Shown in pieces: positions 13,395 through 26,272 of a stretch of 64,000 nucleotides of DNA. The notes beneath the pieces are model-generated. The model had not been told where the DNA came from, ran no database searches, and saw only the letters and a list, made by a program, of their open reading frames with translations. Every line of letters begins with the position of its first letter. Positions within the stretch are counted from its first letter, which is position 1. The position numbers were made by a program, and so were the translations under genes. This stretch comes from Paralvinella palmiformis (Eukaryota; Annelida; Polychaeta; Terebellida; Alvinellidae), in the NCBI GenBank assembly GCA_025642065.1, contig JAODUP010000274.1:62001-126000 (forward strand). The letters are read 5' to 3'.

Positions 13395-13560
13395 ACGTGT
13401 GGTGTAGCAAGTGCCAGTTTGTGGAACAGGTTAAAGAATTTAAAATCTTTTCTTAAGAGTAACCTAATCTAGATTGATAAATAAATTGCTTCCATCAATC
13501 GATCTTCCTGAATGGTAGAAAAAAAGGTTTCTTTTGAAAGAAATTAACCTTTAGGTGACT
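13395..13560 (+). mobile_element. LINE tail fragment
   Basis: A short stretch (AGTTTGTGGAACAGGTTAAA, AAAATCTTTTCTTAAGAGTA) resembles the C-terminal part of the LINE tail at 7980-8356. It is too decayed for a firm assignment. Confidence 0.4.
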
Positions 13561-13878
13561 TTTTGCTCCATTAATAAATGTAATTTACAATTATTAATAT
13601 GTGGGCCATTTTTAACAGACAAAATATAATTCCTTAATAAGATGGCAATTTACATTCTGTATCGTGTTATAAAGAACATTATTTGCTTAGTAACAGTATA
13701 TTTGCGGATAAACGATTCCTAATACCTAATCACTTTGTTTTTACTTAAACTTGTTAAAGCATATTTACTGATAGCAAAAAATAGAATAGTCCCCCGTCCA
13801 TAAACAAATACGATGGTAAGCGAAAGGTAGCAATAGCAACTAATAAATCTTAAAATAATTGTAATACAAGGACTAGTA

Positions 13879-13903
13879 ATATATATATATATATATATAT
13901 ATA
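13879..13903. repeat. (TA)n microsatellite
   Basis: About 12 TA units upstream of AUP1. Confidence 0.9.
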
Positions 13904-14248
13904 CAACTATAGCCTATGACTATAGTATAGGTGAGCAAGCAGTTAGGAATTTTAATTAATACCATCCAAAACATTAAAAAATACGCGTAAGAAATGATGA
14001 GAGTAATCTGAAAATCGGTGAAACTAATCACTAAACGTAGAACCAGAGTGCTTAAATATATTACATTTTCCCAGATATAACGCGGGATTAAGGTGGCTCC
14101 CCTGGTGAATGTAATTATGGATAACTGCGTCACTTCCCAAGCATCACCAACCGGAAGTGGTTGAGGGTGTTTCGATGTGCTTTGATTGTTGTGCGATTGT
14201 CTCCGTTTATGAATATTTCGGTGGTAAATTACCGGCTGTCAGCGTAAG

Positions 14249-17200
14249 ATGTCTGCAACGAACATTGAAGATCTCTTTGACGAAAAGAGGTTCGTTGGTG
14301 TTTGGGTCGCAACATAATGTCGGCAGACGATAACTATAATAACGGCTGGTTGTGTGTGGGATGTGTTATATTTCGTCATTTTTACCTGGAAACACCAATA
14401 TTTTAGATCTATTTGTTTGGCTAAATTTACGTTTTATCGTCATGATTAGTCACAGTTATTGATGTGACTGGCTCAACTTATTTGTTTTCCTTGAACTTAT
14501 AGCAATAAATCAATACCTCATAAAAGGCTTATTCAATTAATATTCTAGATCTAGATAGTAGATCTATTCTAGATGTTATTGTTAACAGCCTAAAACAGGA
14601 CCAGCCACCAGGTCTGATTTGATGATAAGATATGTCACATGCCATATATGGATTTTAGACAACTCAGCCCAAGTGACAATTCGGCTCATTTGGGAGACAA
14701 CTCATCCCCACTTAAAAGAGGCGTGTTGGCCCTGTTGACCAGATTGGTCGAATAAATTTAGTGTATTATCTAATGAGCTACATCGAATTAGCTTGCACCA
14801 GACAGATCAATCAGTGCACAATTTAAAGGGTAAATATCAATTTGTTGACAGTTGTTGGTGACATATGTCAAAAGCATATTCAAGCAAATAAGACATAACA
14901 AATATGATTTTAGGCATGTTTATATACATCTCAGATCTTTCTGTTGAACCAGTGTTCAGAAAAACTGATGACATGTATCACTGATCAAAATACTGACACC
15001 TACAGAGCTGAAAAATTTTGAACTGTGGACCAAATACACAGCTAGTAAAATATCAACATAAATATTACTACATTCACATACAAAGCTCTTTTTAATGTTT
15101 AAATAATTTTGCTTGTATATATTTGCCTGATTCATCTTCTTTACTAACTGTACTTCACATATTAATTTCTTAATATTTGGAATAAATATTTTGTGATCTA
15201 ACTGATGTACTGCCATCTCATTTCTGGGGCCAAGTACCGACATAAAGTGTAGGATGACAATGAAGCAAACCTCCTGGTTTATATTTAAAACAGTGGCTGT
15301 TGTATATTGCACAAGGTGTAATTTGAAATTATGCCTTAACATGTATTATGCTATAAGTAAGTATAATACCAGTTAAGGCTATGGTTTAAGGATTATGTTA
15401 AATTGAGTTTTGTATGCAAATTATAATTTCAGCATATGTATATAATATTTAACATGTCTTTATACAGTATAACCCTGTTTCAGTTGGAATTAACTAAAGT
15501 ACATTTTGGTGTCATGTCAATGAACTGTATATAGTTCTAAAGAAAGTGCTGTTGCCTTCAATACTAAGGATTTGTTATCTATATTATTAAAGGCTGGTAT
15601 TATATCTCTGGCAGCAGGAGAATTATAATTGTTGATAATTTTCCACCAGGTGGAGAATTATGATAGGATCTGTGCTTCTGATCCAAATCACCAGAGAATT
15701 AAGTGTTTTATATCACCTTTTCTGCTGTACAACTAGGGAATTAAGCCTATTAAAGTATTATTCTGTCTTGGTTATCTAGTTGGACCGAAGAGAAATTTCT
15801 ATATCATCTGCTGCATATATATATATATATATATATATGTATTCACACACAGTTTTTTGGTGTAGCTCAGATTTGTTTTTGTATGTGTTTGTAGTATGTT
15901 CAAGCCACCTGTGAAACACTCCACGTTTTTTTCCGTTGTGGGTGCCTCCATAGTGTAACTGGTAGCGTGTTGGATCACAAATCATTACCACCGGAGTTCG
16001 AACCTCAGCATGGGCATATCTGATGGCTGTTTCATCTTTGACTTTGCTTCATTACCTTTAGAGGCCGCTCAGCTCATTTAGCCTATCATGTGCACAAATG
16101 TGGCCATAAAACACCATTCATCAACTCATTTCATTGTAAGAAGTAGCCCCTCCAGAATATGTTCCAGGTCTGACTGATGCCACCCCACAAACCATTTAAT
16201 CTTTTTCTTCACATGAGCAAGGTCTTTAAATAATGATAATTAATTTTGTTCTTTTCAGATTACCTGATGGTGCTAGATTTGTTGCCTTTATCCTGTACTT
16301 CCCCTTAGGGATCATATTTGCTGTGTTGCGTATATTTATTGGTTTTCATGCATTCATCGTTGGCGCCATCCTGCCCAAACTAGCCATTAGACGGTAGGAT
16401 TTCTAGTAATTCTGTTGGTTCGAAACACAGGGTGTGAAATAAGTACTTGTCTGATGCGAGTAATGCATAAAAAATAATATCAAGCTGGTAACTTTAACGC
16501 AAAGCTGGCTCAGCAGGTTTCCTTCAATATTTTTTAAACTAGTGGGAAAAGGTTAAACTTTGGTGGGGAATTTAGTTGTGGGACATTAATTAATTGATTG
16601 AAATTGTTTCGTTTTTTGTTCATCAAAAATAAACATAGATGGTAACATTTAAAACAGCCTCAGCTGTTCAGAATCATGCAAGTCTGGTATTATTCAGAGT
16701 ATACCAGTTACACTGGTTGTAACAAATCCTTTGCTTATTTCACACCCTGAAAATATGATATTTTTATATAACATAACTTAATAAGAAAAAAGAACCAAGT
16801 GAATTATTATAGTTTCATGTCACTTCTGTAATTTCTACAAAATGATAAATGTGTATTATTTACAGGGTGGTTTTACGCTGTATGTGTAGTATTCTTGGCA
16901 TTTGGGTATCTCAAGAGCACTCAGAGAATCGTGATCCCAAGGCGAAGATGATTGTTGCAAATTATACATCAGCACTGGATCATCTTGCGGTAGAATTAGT
17001 AATGCCAAATATATCAGTGAGTAGTCATATCAGCTTTTATCTTGATGTAGCATTTGTTTGACAACTTGAGAATGACAGGATGGGTGTCTATTTTTAATAA
17101 ATGGTTTGGGCTTTGGATGGAATTGGTTTGTGATGTTTTGAATCTGAACAATTTCCAGGTATTGACTAAATAATAGAATTTGGATCACTTCTCAGCATTC

Positions 17201-20200
17201 AGTGCATAAATGTTTAATTGTGATAGCAATTAAAAGAGCTGGAACAATTAATTTTGAAACAACAGTTAAAAACTTTCATTTGTGGATCTTGGATATATCG
17301 AAACATCAAAATGATTAATCCATGTGTTGCTTGTTTGTGCATATGATTGTGATTCATTTTCCATATAATATTTGATGGTAAATATCACAGAATATTTTCA
17401 AACCGAAACCCGTCTACTGAAATAGCTTCTATCCGACTGCCAATGCCTTTTCTCACTGCAGTAATTGTTTTGACCTAAACAGAAATTTTTTGTTATGAAT
17501 AATACTAGGTGATATGGGTGCATTTATAAATGGGTTGTAATTTTTTGGATGTGTTTCATTAGAAACAGTTTCTTTAGGTGTATGTAATTAGTATTGGTTT
17601 TTGTGTCTGAAACAAATCATGAAAATTACATGACCATCGCTCTGATACAGTGATGGTGTTTTTATGGTCATCTTGTTTGTGATAATTTCAAAATTAGATA
17701 GCACATAAATTTGAAACCATAACTGAGTTGTGTGATGGGGAAATAATGCTATAATGAACTCTTGCATAATGCTATTAATAGGGAGCCAGCGTTGTTGGTT
17801 CATTGTGAATCAAGGCAAACTGTTGGCTAAGCTTTCAGATTAATTCCACATCGATTGATCAATGGTTGACTGTAATAATAATATTGGATTATATCCAGAA
17901 ATAAAAGAAGAGAGCTGTACTTTGAGAAACGTGTATATTAAAGGATAATGTGTTGTGGTTAATGACTGGATAATGTGTTTAACTAATAAATGTTTTAAGT
18001 TGGTCAAGTGCTTTACTTGATTACTGGATATATATATAAGATAATTCTATTTGTTATGCTGTCAGCCAAGTGTCTGGGATCTACCTCCACTGCTGATCTG
18101 GATCTTAGGATATCGAGATATGGGGGCAAAGCAAGGCAGAGCTACATTGATCCAGAATGCCAAGAAACACTGTCAGAGTAAGTATCCTGTGTCAGTTAAT
18201 TTGCATATGTGAAAAGTACTGGTTACATGTTAATTTTTTGTGTTCTTACCTGAAACTAATCCTTATTTCAGGTATTCAAGTTCAACCCAAAGAGTAAAAT
18301 AGTGCCTGTATTCCCTTTAAATTTTGTATTCTGTGTTCTGTATCAGAGTCGTGTCCATGGCCTAACTGGTAGCAAAGTTGGCCCATTGACCTCTAGCACC
18401 TGAGTTCATATCCTGGTTGGACTGTGTCTGAAGGGTATTAATTTCACTTCACCTCATTACCTTTGGAGACTGCTCAGTTCATTTGGCATTCATTATGCAC
18501 AAACAAGTATGAAATATTTGGTGCTACATAAAGTGTCTTTATTATGATTCTATTTACTGTGTGTTGATGGTTCAGTATTTTGTTATACTTGTTTGTAAGT
18601 AAGAAACACACTTCTGATAATATATTTATTTAATTTAATGAGTGTTTGAGGTTACCTTTTAATTCAATTTATTACAAATTTGTTTAATCTGGTTAATGAG
18701 GGTTTGAGGGTTAGGTTATTACAATTGGATACAAATACATAACCTTTGGTGTATCCGGTCTGCTAAATATCAAAGTTAAGACTAGCTCTAATGCTCATTC
18801 ACTCACCTCGGCCAGATTGACCTTTATCTCACTTTTATGATACTAATAACAGTAATGTAGATTTATCAAGGTCTCTTACTGGCAGCAGCCATTCAAACAA
18901 AGGCATTGTACAGTGATGTCCCCAACCAAAAAAACTAAAGAAAAATATATAGGTCTTTGAATGATAAACACGATTTATTGGTGAAAGCAACCGTGAATGG
19001 GTGAGGTTTTATAATTTTGGGTGATTGATAGTGTGATTTCTTTTGTGTGTGTTTTTCAGCTTCATCTGTGCCACTGTTGGCCTTCCCAGAGGGAGCGTCT
19101 ACCAATGGTAAAACTGGATTATTGAAGTTTAGGTCAGTAAATATATCATTAATATATGTCTGGTGTTATTATTGACATTTCAGCTTAGATTTTCTACAGC
19201 AAAATATGCAATTGGGGAGGACCCTCCCACAATCACACCTGGTCAATTAATCATGTTAACACAAGGAACTGCCTTTTTAGAATGAATAGAAAAGGTGAAA
19301 ACATATTATATTTGTGTCACTTTAAGAGTTAAGATGGTTCTGTTGAATCATATATTCTTTCCTACATGTTGATAAACCTTTAATGGTGCCAACGAATTTA
19401 ACCATATATAAAGATCAATGGTACATGATCTGAGCATATGAAGACTTATCAAACTCTTTCTTCTGTAGAACCTTCATATCTATTTTCCATGCTTTCTTTA
19501 GCACGAAGCCCAGAGAACTCCGTTCATCTGGTTTTAACTTGTTCCCAGGGTTAAAACTCATACTGGGACTCGTGCTTTTTCAGTTACTGTCCCTACTCTT
19601 TGAAATTCACTATCTGAACATGTTAAGTCATCAAATAGCATAGTTTCTTTCCGTCACCATTTAAAAACTCACCTTTTCATACTTGCTTATCCTTCCTAAG
19701 TTTCCTTGCCATCTGATCATTGTTGATAAACTGCATCATACCCAGACTATGAGTTTGCCCAACCCCTGTACTAGGTGCGCCACTGAGCTTGATTCCGTTC
19801 GAGGATATTGGTGCTATAGAAGTTTTGTCATTATTATTATTATTAACTCTGTAGGCCACCTTTATGAAAATGACAGAGATATATGAAGAATGTTGAGATC
19901 CTTTGTAAAGTGGACGATAACAGTGTATGTAACCAAGAGTAACATACTGAAGAGAATCAGGGACTGTTTTTATCTGACGTTTTGGTGGTGGGAATATAGG
20001 TTGATCTGTGACTTGAAATTGATAATGCCATCTTTGATCTTATAGTCATGAATGTGTATGTAGCTAGCATTCTGTAAAACAGATATCAACATTTAATTAC
20101 CTGTATGAATCTGGTCTGCATTGTTAGGTGTTCTTCGGATGGAGTTACTAATATTGTGAGCTTTCTGTTTGTAAGGAACTAATACCGAATTCATGTCTTC

Positions 20201-21269
20201 AGAGTCTTGTTTGTACACCGTAATACTATTTTTATATACAAATATAATTGTCAGTGAACTATTATTGAAAGGTATTAATTTGGTTATGTTTTGTGTTTCA
20301 GTATCTGGCCATTTTCCTTAGATCATCCTGTCCAACCTGTTGTTATTCGACTCAGTAGACCAACATTTGCAGATGTCTCTCCTGTGAGTTTTTATGTCAC
20401 TTTTTGGGGATTCTTTTTTGTGTTTTATCGTGAAAAAACATCAGCACTGTTGCTTTTAAGACTTGCCATCATTCCGCTTCGATGCTAGGTTTTTGTACTC
20501 GTACGAGACGGTCACTGTTTTTGACTACTCCATCCAGCTTCCTGCTCATAGTGGCCCCTATCATAGTCCCCTAGCCTGACAGCGAGCTGCGAACCTCCAG
20601 GTCTTAGAATAGAATCCCAATGTTATAATAATAATAATATGTAATATTTATATAGCACCCTATTCAGCTAAATAGCTGCTCTAAGGTGCTTTACAGCATT
20701 ATTATCCCAGACTCAGACCTGTTCCAATCCAGTACACATCTCAACTCCCAAGGAAGCATACAACGCATGCTGCCATTATAGGTGCAAAGCGTTACTCGAA
20801 CACATACCATCACGTCCTATCAGGTTCTCATTTTTATGGATGAGTGAACCAGTCGCCACGTGACACTTTGGCAACGAGTTGTATAAGTTATTTGAGTTGT
20901 ATTAATTATTACTTACTGACCTGATCAAAAAACTAATAAACATTTACAGTTTTCAGAGAACTTCTGTCCAAATAAACTAATTTAAATACGAGTCTGAGAA
21001 ATGTGCTGTCTAAGGATGTTTGCCAGTTTCTTATGTTTATCAATTCTGACAGCGTACATGGCGGCCATTAGATGAGTACAGGTTCACACGTACCCTAAAT
21101 CTTGTGCAGAGTAGAGTTTCCTCATTTAAATTGGATGATACAGAAAATTATTTAGTTACCTTAGTAGCCCCTTGGCTAGTAAAATTTGAGGTCCACTACC
21201 ACAACAGATTTCTTACCAGCCTCATAATACATTTACTAGCCTGACAATTACCTGCCCCCAATCTGGCTC

Positions 21270-21305
<36 letters not shown>

Positions 21306-24300
21306 GGTGAAGAGTCTTAAGATGGTGCTGCATGTGGTTTTCTATCTAACATTTTTCAAAGGCAAACCTAAAATAATATAGTATTATATACCTGAAATAC
21401 TAACATAAAAATATTTACACATTTTAGTCGGCATATTTGATAGAATTAGACTCATTTTCATAAAGTTTTGGCGAGACTAAACTGATCAAGCCATAGACTT
21501 TCCGTGCATTTCTTCCACCATAAAGAGCTCCAAAACAGCTGAAAATGAACTAAAGACTAACGTATATTTTGCCTCAAAATAGCAATAGCCTGATTGGGCT
21601 AGTATTTTGGACCAGTCACAAGTCGGAAGACAGAACTGGGTTACCGATTTGTCTGGCCCCATAATACAAAATGCAGGCTAATATCATGTATATGTATTGA
21701 ATTAATATGAACTTCACTTGTCTGAAGTCAGTATTTCCAGTGGGAGGTCAGCAGGGTGAACTACACATAATTTTATGAATGTGATATTCTTTTTTATTGT
21801 ACTAATGGGCAATATTTTGTGAAGTGTTTTTCTAACATGAATTGACCTATAGCATTCTGGTTTGTGTTTCATATTTCAGTCAGTTCTCGGTGGCCGTTGG
21901 TGGCTAGACATCTTCTGGTTCCTATTCACTCCATATACACATTTTCACATCAAGTAAGTGGATTCATTCATAAAGGTTATGTCTAGAATAGGTCATTTGT
22001 TGAAATGTGAATCAGACTGCCACTTTTGTAAATGTAACAGTGTGAAGTGATTTCAGCCAAAAATCATATCTATGATCCTGCACATCCTTAAATCTAAACA
22101 TTAGTTTGCAAATCCATAGATCCATCTATAAGTCTATGCATCCATAACATGTACAACCATATTATATCAGCCGGGCGGTACTAAATAAACATCTTTTTAT
22201 ACTTGTTTAATGCATTAATTTGTGCTCTCTCTATGTGTGTGCATGTGTGTGTCAATTAAAATATGTCCATACATTATATATAATTTCTGTGTTCCAGGAT
22301 CCTGCCCACTATGACCAATGAGGAAGAGATGCCCGAGGAGTTCACAAAACGTGTCCAAATCCAGATGGCTAAAGCGCTTAGCATTAAAGTTACCCCACAC
22401 ACTAGCTCAGACAAAGTGGAGTATGCTAAAAAGAAATTATTCACAGAAGCTCAGGGTGAGTAGCTATAATGCTGTACACACATAGCTGGTTCAGTAATGT
22501 TTACAACAGGGTTGGCAGGTGTTTTACACAGACATTGTTAATTAATGGTTATTAACATCATGTAAAAACAGGTTTTTTACACTGACTTAAACTCAGTTTA
22601 AATAAAATGCAGCTATAAAATAGTAAAATGATAACAATATAACAACATCTACTACAACATGACTGTAATACATACAATATCTAATGCAGCAGTTGAATTA
22701 ACGGACACATTAACAATCCACATTATGATATCCAAATTATGATAAGCCAAGATCCTGTCTAGTTGACCCCTTCACCAACTACTTAACTATATCTGGTATG
22801 TGGGTTATTACCACTTGTATATACAGTAGATAATCTACTAGTCCCAGAATAACCCTCTATCCAATGTTGACACTTACATGTATTATAATGTTTTAAGATG
22901 TGACTTTATTACCCAGGTGACATATCATAGTGTTAAAATGTGACTTCATTTTGCCTCAGTACAGAAAGCCAGTCTGAACTTAATTTGAAGCAGTGTTACA
23001 CTTTCTCATGATCATGGTGTTATATCACATTGATACATGCCATCATGTTGGCTTAAATTTTAGAAAAGATTGAACTAATACTGTGATTATTATTTGAATC
23101 CAGCCTTTAGTAATGTATAAAGGTGGAATGCCCCAGAATTCCATATGGGAACATTTTTTACATGTTGCCGTTGGAAATAATAAATATGCAAAAAGTGTGA
23201 TCATCATCAAGTTAATAATGCTGCCAGAATGCAAGTCCACTCACTACACAAAATGTTCAATGGATTCAGTTTCATCAGCATCAAGTTAGCAAATATTTTC
23301 AAATATTGAGTAGTGTGTTCATAAAAATTCATGTGTGTGAAAGAGACTATCACATAAATGTGCTGAACAACATCCATTAAGACTAGTAGAATTGGCTTAT
23401 AGTTATAATGAATGAGGTTTTTTCACAGTTTTTTACGGTTCTTAACAGTTTTTTTACAATGTAATGTAAAAAATAGTTTTTTTACAGTAAAAAAAACTAT
23501 GGTTTACAATACTGTATGTACACAGCTAGTACAGTAATAATTAAAGTACTTTATTTAGATGTGTACACAGCACAATAGTATTTTTTAGGCATTAAGTTAA
23601 CCTAATCAGCTCAATAAAAACATTTTAGTTATGTGTTTATGACAAAAAGTGAGATCTGATTTAGAAAAGTTAATTTTTGAATGCAGCTCATCTGCATTTA
23701 AACTGAACAGTTTCACTGTTTTGGATTTTAGAAAGAAGGAACCACCCCCCACCTGGTGGCCCTGTGCCAGATCCATTTTTGCAGATGGCGCAACAAGTAA
23801 AAGAGGTATTGCCTCATGTACCTCTAAATATCATCAGGACAGACCTTGGTAAGTAATCATTAACTGACGGAGATTGTTTCCTCTGTGTATGATTGTAAGT
23901 GAGTGAGTGAGTAAGCAAGTGCTTTCTGTTTAGTCAGAAACTTATAGCCTGGGGGGCTGCTCTAGATGGAAATCAGATGATAAGACCAGTCTTTTATTGA
24001 AGGATGAAACAATCAGTGTGTGTGTGTGATGCTAAAACATTGGAGTGACATCTTGTAAAATGGTGAAAAACTAGATAGCTGGTGCCCATCACCCGGTGTC
24101 ACAGGTTTTCTCTTTGTCATTCGCCACACAAATTGAATCTGCATCCATCTGTTACAGATGTTTATTCGGCAATTGAGGAGTGTTTTACCACCACTGCAGC
24201 TTTTTAAAAAGTGAACGATTGAGAATGTGTGTTGTTAAGCATTTCCTACAGCTCATCCTTAGTATTAACTGTCTTAATATCAGACATGAGGTCAATTCAA

Positions 24301-26272
24301 TTCCGGAATTGGAATTGCTGGTCAATTCCGGAATTGGAATTGCTTTTTTTTAAATGGAATTGAACTTTGCTACAACAAAATTAAATCCACAAATTAATTT
24401 ACCGTTTAATTTTTTAATTCAGAAATATTTCTTTCATGACAATCCTACTTGGAATATAAACTACCCCGAGTAGGAATTCCAAGTGATTACTCAGAGTAGG
24501 TATTCAGAGTACCTACTCACGGTAAAAAGTAGTAGGTAAAAAATGGAATTAGAATTGATAAAGTGGAGTTGACCCCATGTCTGCTTAATATAATGTATGA
24601 TGTCTTTGAGTAACAGTCATGATGCAGTTTTTTACTAGTAGATCTTTATCTGTTTCAGCACTGACAAAAGATGTCGATCTCACCATAACCAACATCCTAG
24701 AAGGACGTGTTCAGTTCTCACCCGAGGAACCAGGGGTAGAAGCCACGCCATCAACATCAGTGGCTAACAGCTCGCAACAAAAGGTGACGAGCTCATCAAA
24801 TATATGAGAATAAGGCTTTTTGTTGATAGCCTACCTATGAATTAATAAACTGTTTAAGCAATCCACTGACCTCACTGTGACTACAATAAACAACGGTGGA
24901 TGGATGTGGGCCCAAAATTTTCCGCTAATTATCTTACAACAAAAGCAAGTTGACATTTTGTTTGGTTCATAAGGTAAATAATCACACGCAATTAGTTAGA
25001 TTAGAAAATATGGATTGTGTTGTTGACTCTCTTCTACCCATCTCACAGAGGTAGGAGAGGAATTTTACTCCTCGGAAGAAGTATAAAACACCCACATTTC
25101 TGGTTTGTATTGTTTATATCTTGAATGAAATAGAAGTTGAATATGTACGTTATTCATTGGAACAGAATTGTACATACCATACAATTTTTATAAAAATTAT
25201 GTAAATGAAACTTGCAGAGATATATATTGTAACAACAAGCATATTTATTTTGTACCTCCTCACAAATGTCTTTCAAAATATCGTGTTATCAAAGTGAGAT
25301 CGGCCCAAATCTTTTTTTTAAATATATTTTGGCCAATTTGTATCAAATTACCACAGCACTTGGAAAGTACGTGTTCATTGCTTTGATTCACAATGTTTTT
25401 CTCCGTGTCCATGGCCTATACAAGGTACACATGTTGTGTTATTCTTTTTCCACGATTAATTTTTCTGAATTCATTGTAGCTGACTATGAGCATACAATAG
25501 ACAATTTCCGCGACGCATGCGCAGTCCACATCTACTGTGGTTTGCAGGTCAGGAAAGCCATGTAGTAACATTGAACAAGAAGTGTAATTCACTAGTTAAA
25601 TTGATCTACAGGTTCTTGTAGCAGTTTAATTTTTATTAAATATAACGTAGAATTATTTTTTATTAATAGATAAGATTATTTGTATGGGGAAATTGAAGGT
25701 GATTGAAAATAAATCACCAAGTTGGGAACTATAATAGACATTTCATGTATATATAAAACATCTGTTTTTATCATATGGTTCATCGAGCTCAGCGAAACGT
25801 GACCCGTAAACGGACATTCGATAGATGGCGCAGTCGTCGCGGAAATTGTCTATTATGTGTAGCATTGGTTGATTATTTGGCTGTTGAACTTCTGTGGGGA
25901 CTAGTAAACTTTAGTCTCCACTAATCTCCCTGTTTTCTAACAAGTGTGTTTGGATTCAGTTCTTGGTGTGTATGTGTGATTGATTGATTGATTACAGACA
26001 GAATATAGAGTTATTTATTGGTTATTTCATTAGGTTCTTTTAAGCCGTGTTCTCTGTTTTATATACTGTAAAATGGATAGAAATTAAAAAAAAATTAATT
26101 ACCCATCTCTCTTCTCCAGCAAACATCAGCAACAACATCACCATCAGATGTATCATCTGGCACTACCTCATTCTCGAAAAATTCACAAGATCGTCACTTA
26201 TCACTAGCCGACCGAAAGAAGGCCTTGGTTGAGAATGCACGCAGGAGATATTTAGAGAAGCAGGCCGACTGA
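14249..26272 (+). CDS. AUP1: Ancient ubiquitous protein 1 (AUP1), complete, 11 coding exons
   Basis: The exons are 14249-14289, 16259-16393, 16866-17016, 18066-18177, 19060-19132, 20302-20383, 21880-21953, 22298-22455, 23732-23848, 24659-24783 and 26120-26272. All have GT/AG borders and join in phase to give 406 residues, close to human AUP1 (about 410). AUP1 is a hairpin membrane protein of the ER and lipid droplets; it recruits the E2 enzyme UBE2G2 and joins the HRD1/SEL1L ERAD machinery. Seen here: a hydrophobic hairpin (about 18-55), an LPLAT-like domain with FPEG (155-158), a CUE domain (about 293-335, with VKEVLPHVP and VDLTITNILEG), and a C-terminal basic helix matching the G2BR, the UBE2G2-binding region (about 383-406, with DRKKALVENARRRYLE). 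The usual acyltransferase HX4D motif reads NYTSALD (91-97), so the His is Tyr. Introns carry many repeats. The poly(A) site is uncertain; AATAAA occurs at 28071. Confidence 0.95.
15815..15840. repeat. (TA)n microsatellite in AUP1 intron 1
   Basis: About 12 TA units, 100 bp before a SINE-A copy. Confidence 0.9.
15941..16123 (+). repeat. SINE family A, near-complete copy in AUP1 intron 1
   Basis: The copy starts with the tRNA-like head GGTGCCTCCATAGTGTAACT. It has an A-box-like TAACTGGTAGCGTG and a B box (GAGTTCGAACCTC), then the SINE-A body and a degraded CATTCATCAACTCATTTC tail. It ends about 135 bp before the exon 2 acceptor. Confidence 0.85.
18349..18520 (+). repeat. SINE family A, old copy in AUP1 intron 4
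   Basis: The order of blocks is preserved (TCCATGGCCTAACTGGTAGC, then GAGTTCATATCCTGG in place of the B box, then TTACCTTTGGAGACTGCTC and TGCACAAA). Each block carries many changes, so this looks like an older insertion than the other full copies. Confidence 0.65.
19505..19850 (+). mobile_element. LINE 3' terminus in AUP1 intron 5
   Basis: A decayed + strand reading resembles the C-terminal end of a CR1/Jockey-like LINE polyprotein (SVTVPTL.NSLSEHVKSSNS, then RHHLKTHLF). It is followed by a 3' UTR and a (ATT)n tail at about 19829-19844. Only the 3' end remains, as in 5'-truncated insertions. Confidence 0.65.
20622..20862 (-). repeat. SINE family B, reversed, in AUP1 intron 6
   Basis: This is the reverse complement of the SINE-B body. 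A (TAA)n tail at 20628-20640 leads into ATATTTATATAGCACCC, GCTCTAAGGTGCTTTACAG and GGTGCAAAGCGTTACTCGAA, ending at TGGATGAGTGAACC. The tRNA-like head is missing. Confidence 0.8.
21270..21305. repeat. (TA)n microsatellite in AUP1 intron 6
   Basis: About 16 TA units with one interruption (ATACATATATA). Confidence 0.9.
24281..24583. mobile_element. hAT-type miniature transposon with 8-bp target duplication, AUP1 intron 9
   Basis: This 303-bp element has terminal inverted repeats (CAGACATGAGGTCAATTC at the left, GAGTTGACCCCATGTCTG at the right). It is flanked by a perfect 8-bp direct repeat, CTTAATAT, at 24273-24280 and 24584-24591. An 8-bp duplication and CAG-starting ends are typical of the hAT superfamily. 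The interior is AT-rich, with repeated AATTCC/GGAATT palindromes and GAGTAGG motifs, and has no coding capacity. Confidence 0.9.
25500..25850. mobile_element. TA-flanked miniature element, AUP1 intron 10
   Basis: This 351-bp stretch is bounded by inverted repeats: GACAATTTCCGCGACG at the left and its exact complement at the right end, with TGCGC conserved a few bases further in on both sides. A TA dinucleotide flanks each side (25498-25499 and 25851-25852), as in Tc1/mariner-type insertions. The interior is AT-rich and non-coding. Confidence 0.75.

Larger units (their letters stand above)
10986..14200. other. Intergenic region between the 264-aa gene and AUP1
   Basis: I see no supportable gene. 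The region holds a GT run (11639-11655), a SINE-A 3' fragment, a reversed SINE-B copy, a LINE tail scrap (about 13395-13560) and a TA microsatellite (13879-13903). The AUP1 promoter should lie in the last few hundred bases. The stretch from about 14100 is richer in CpG than its surroundings. Confidence 0.5.

Noticed and set aside
25168..25565. Open frames of 72-99 codons in AUP1 intron 10
   Set aside because: They lie in an intron and overlap the TA-flanked miniature element; I see no homology.
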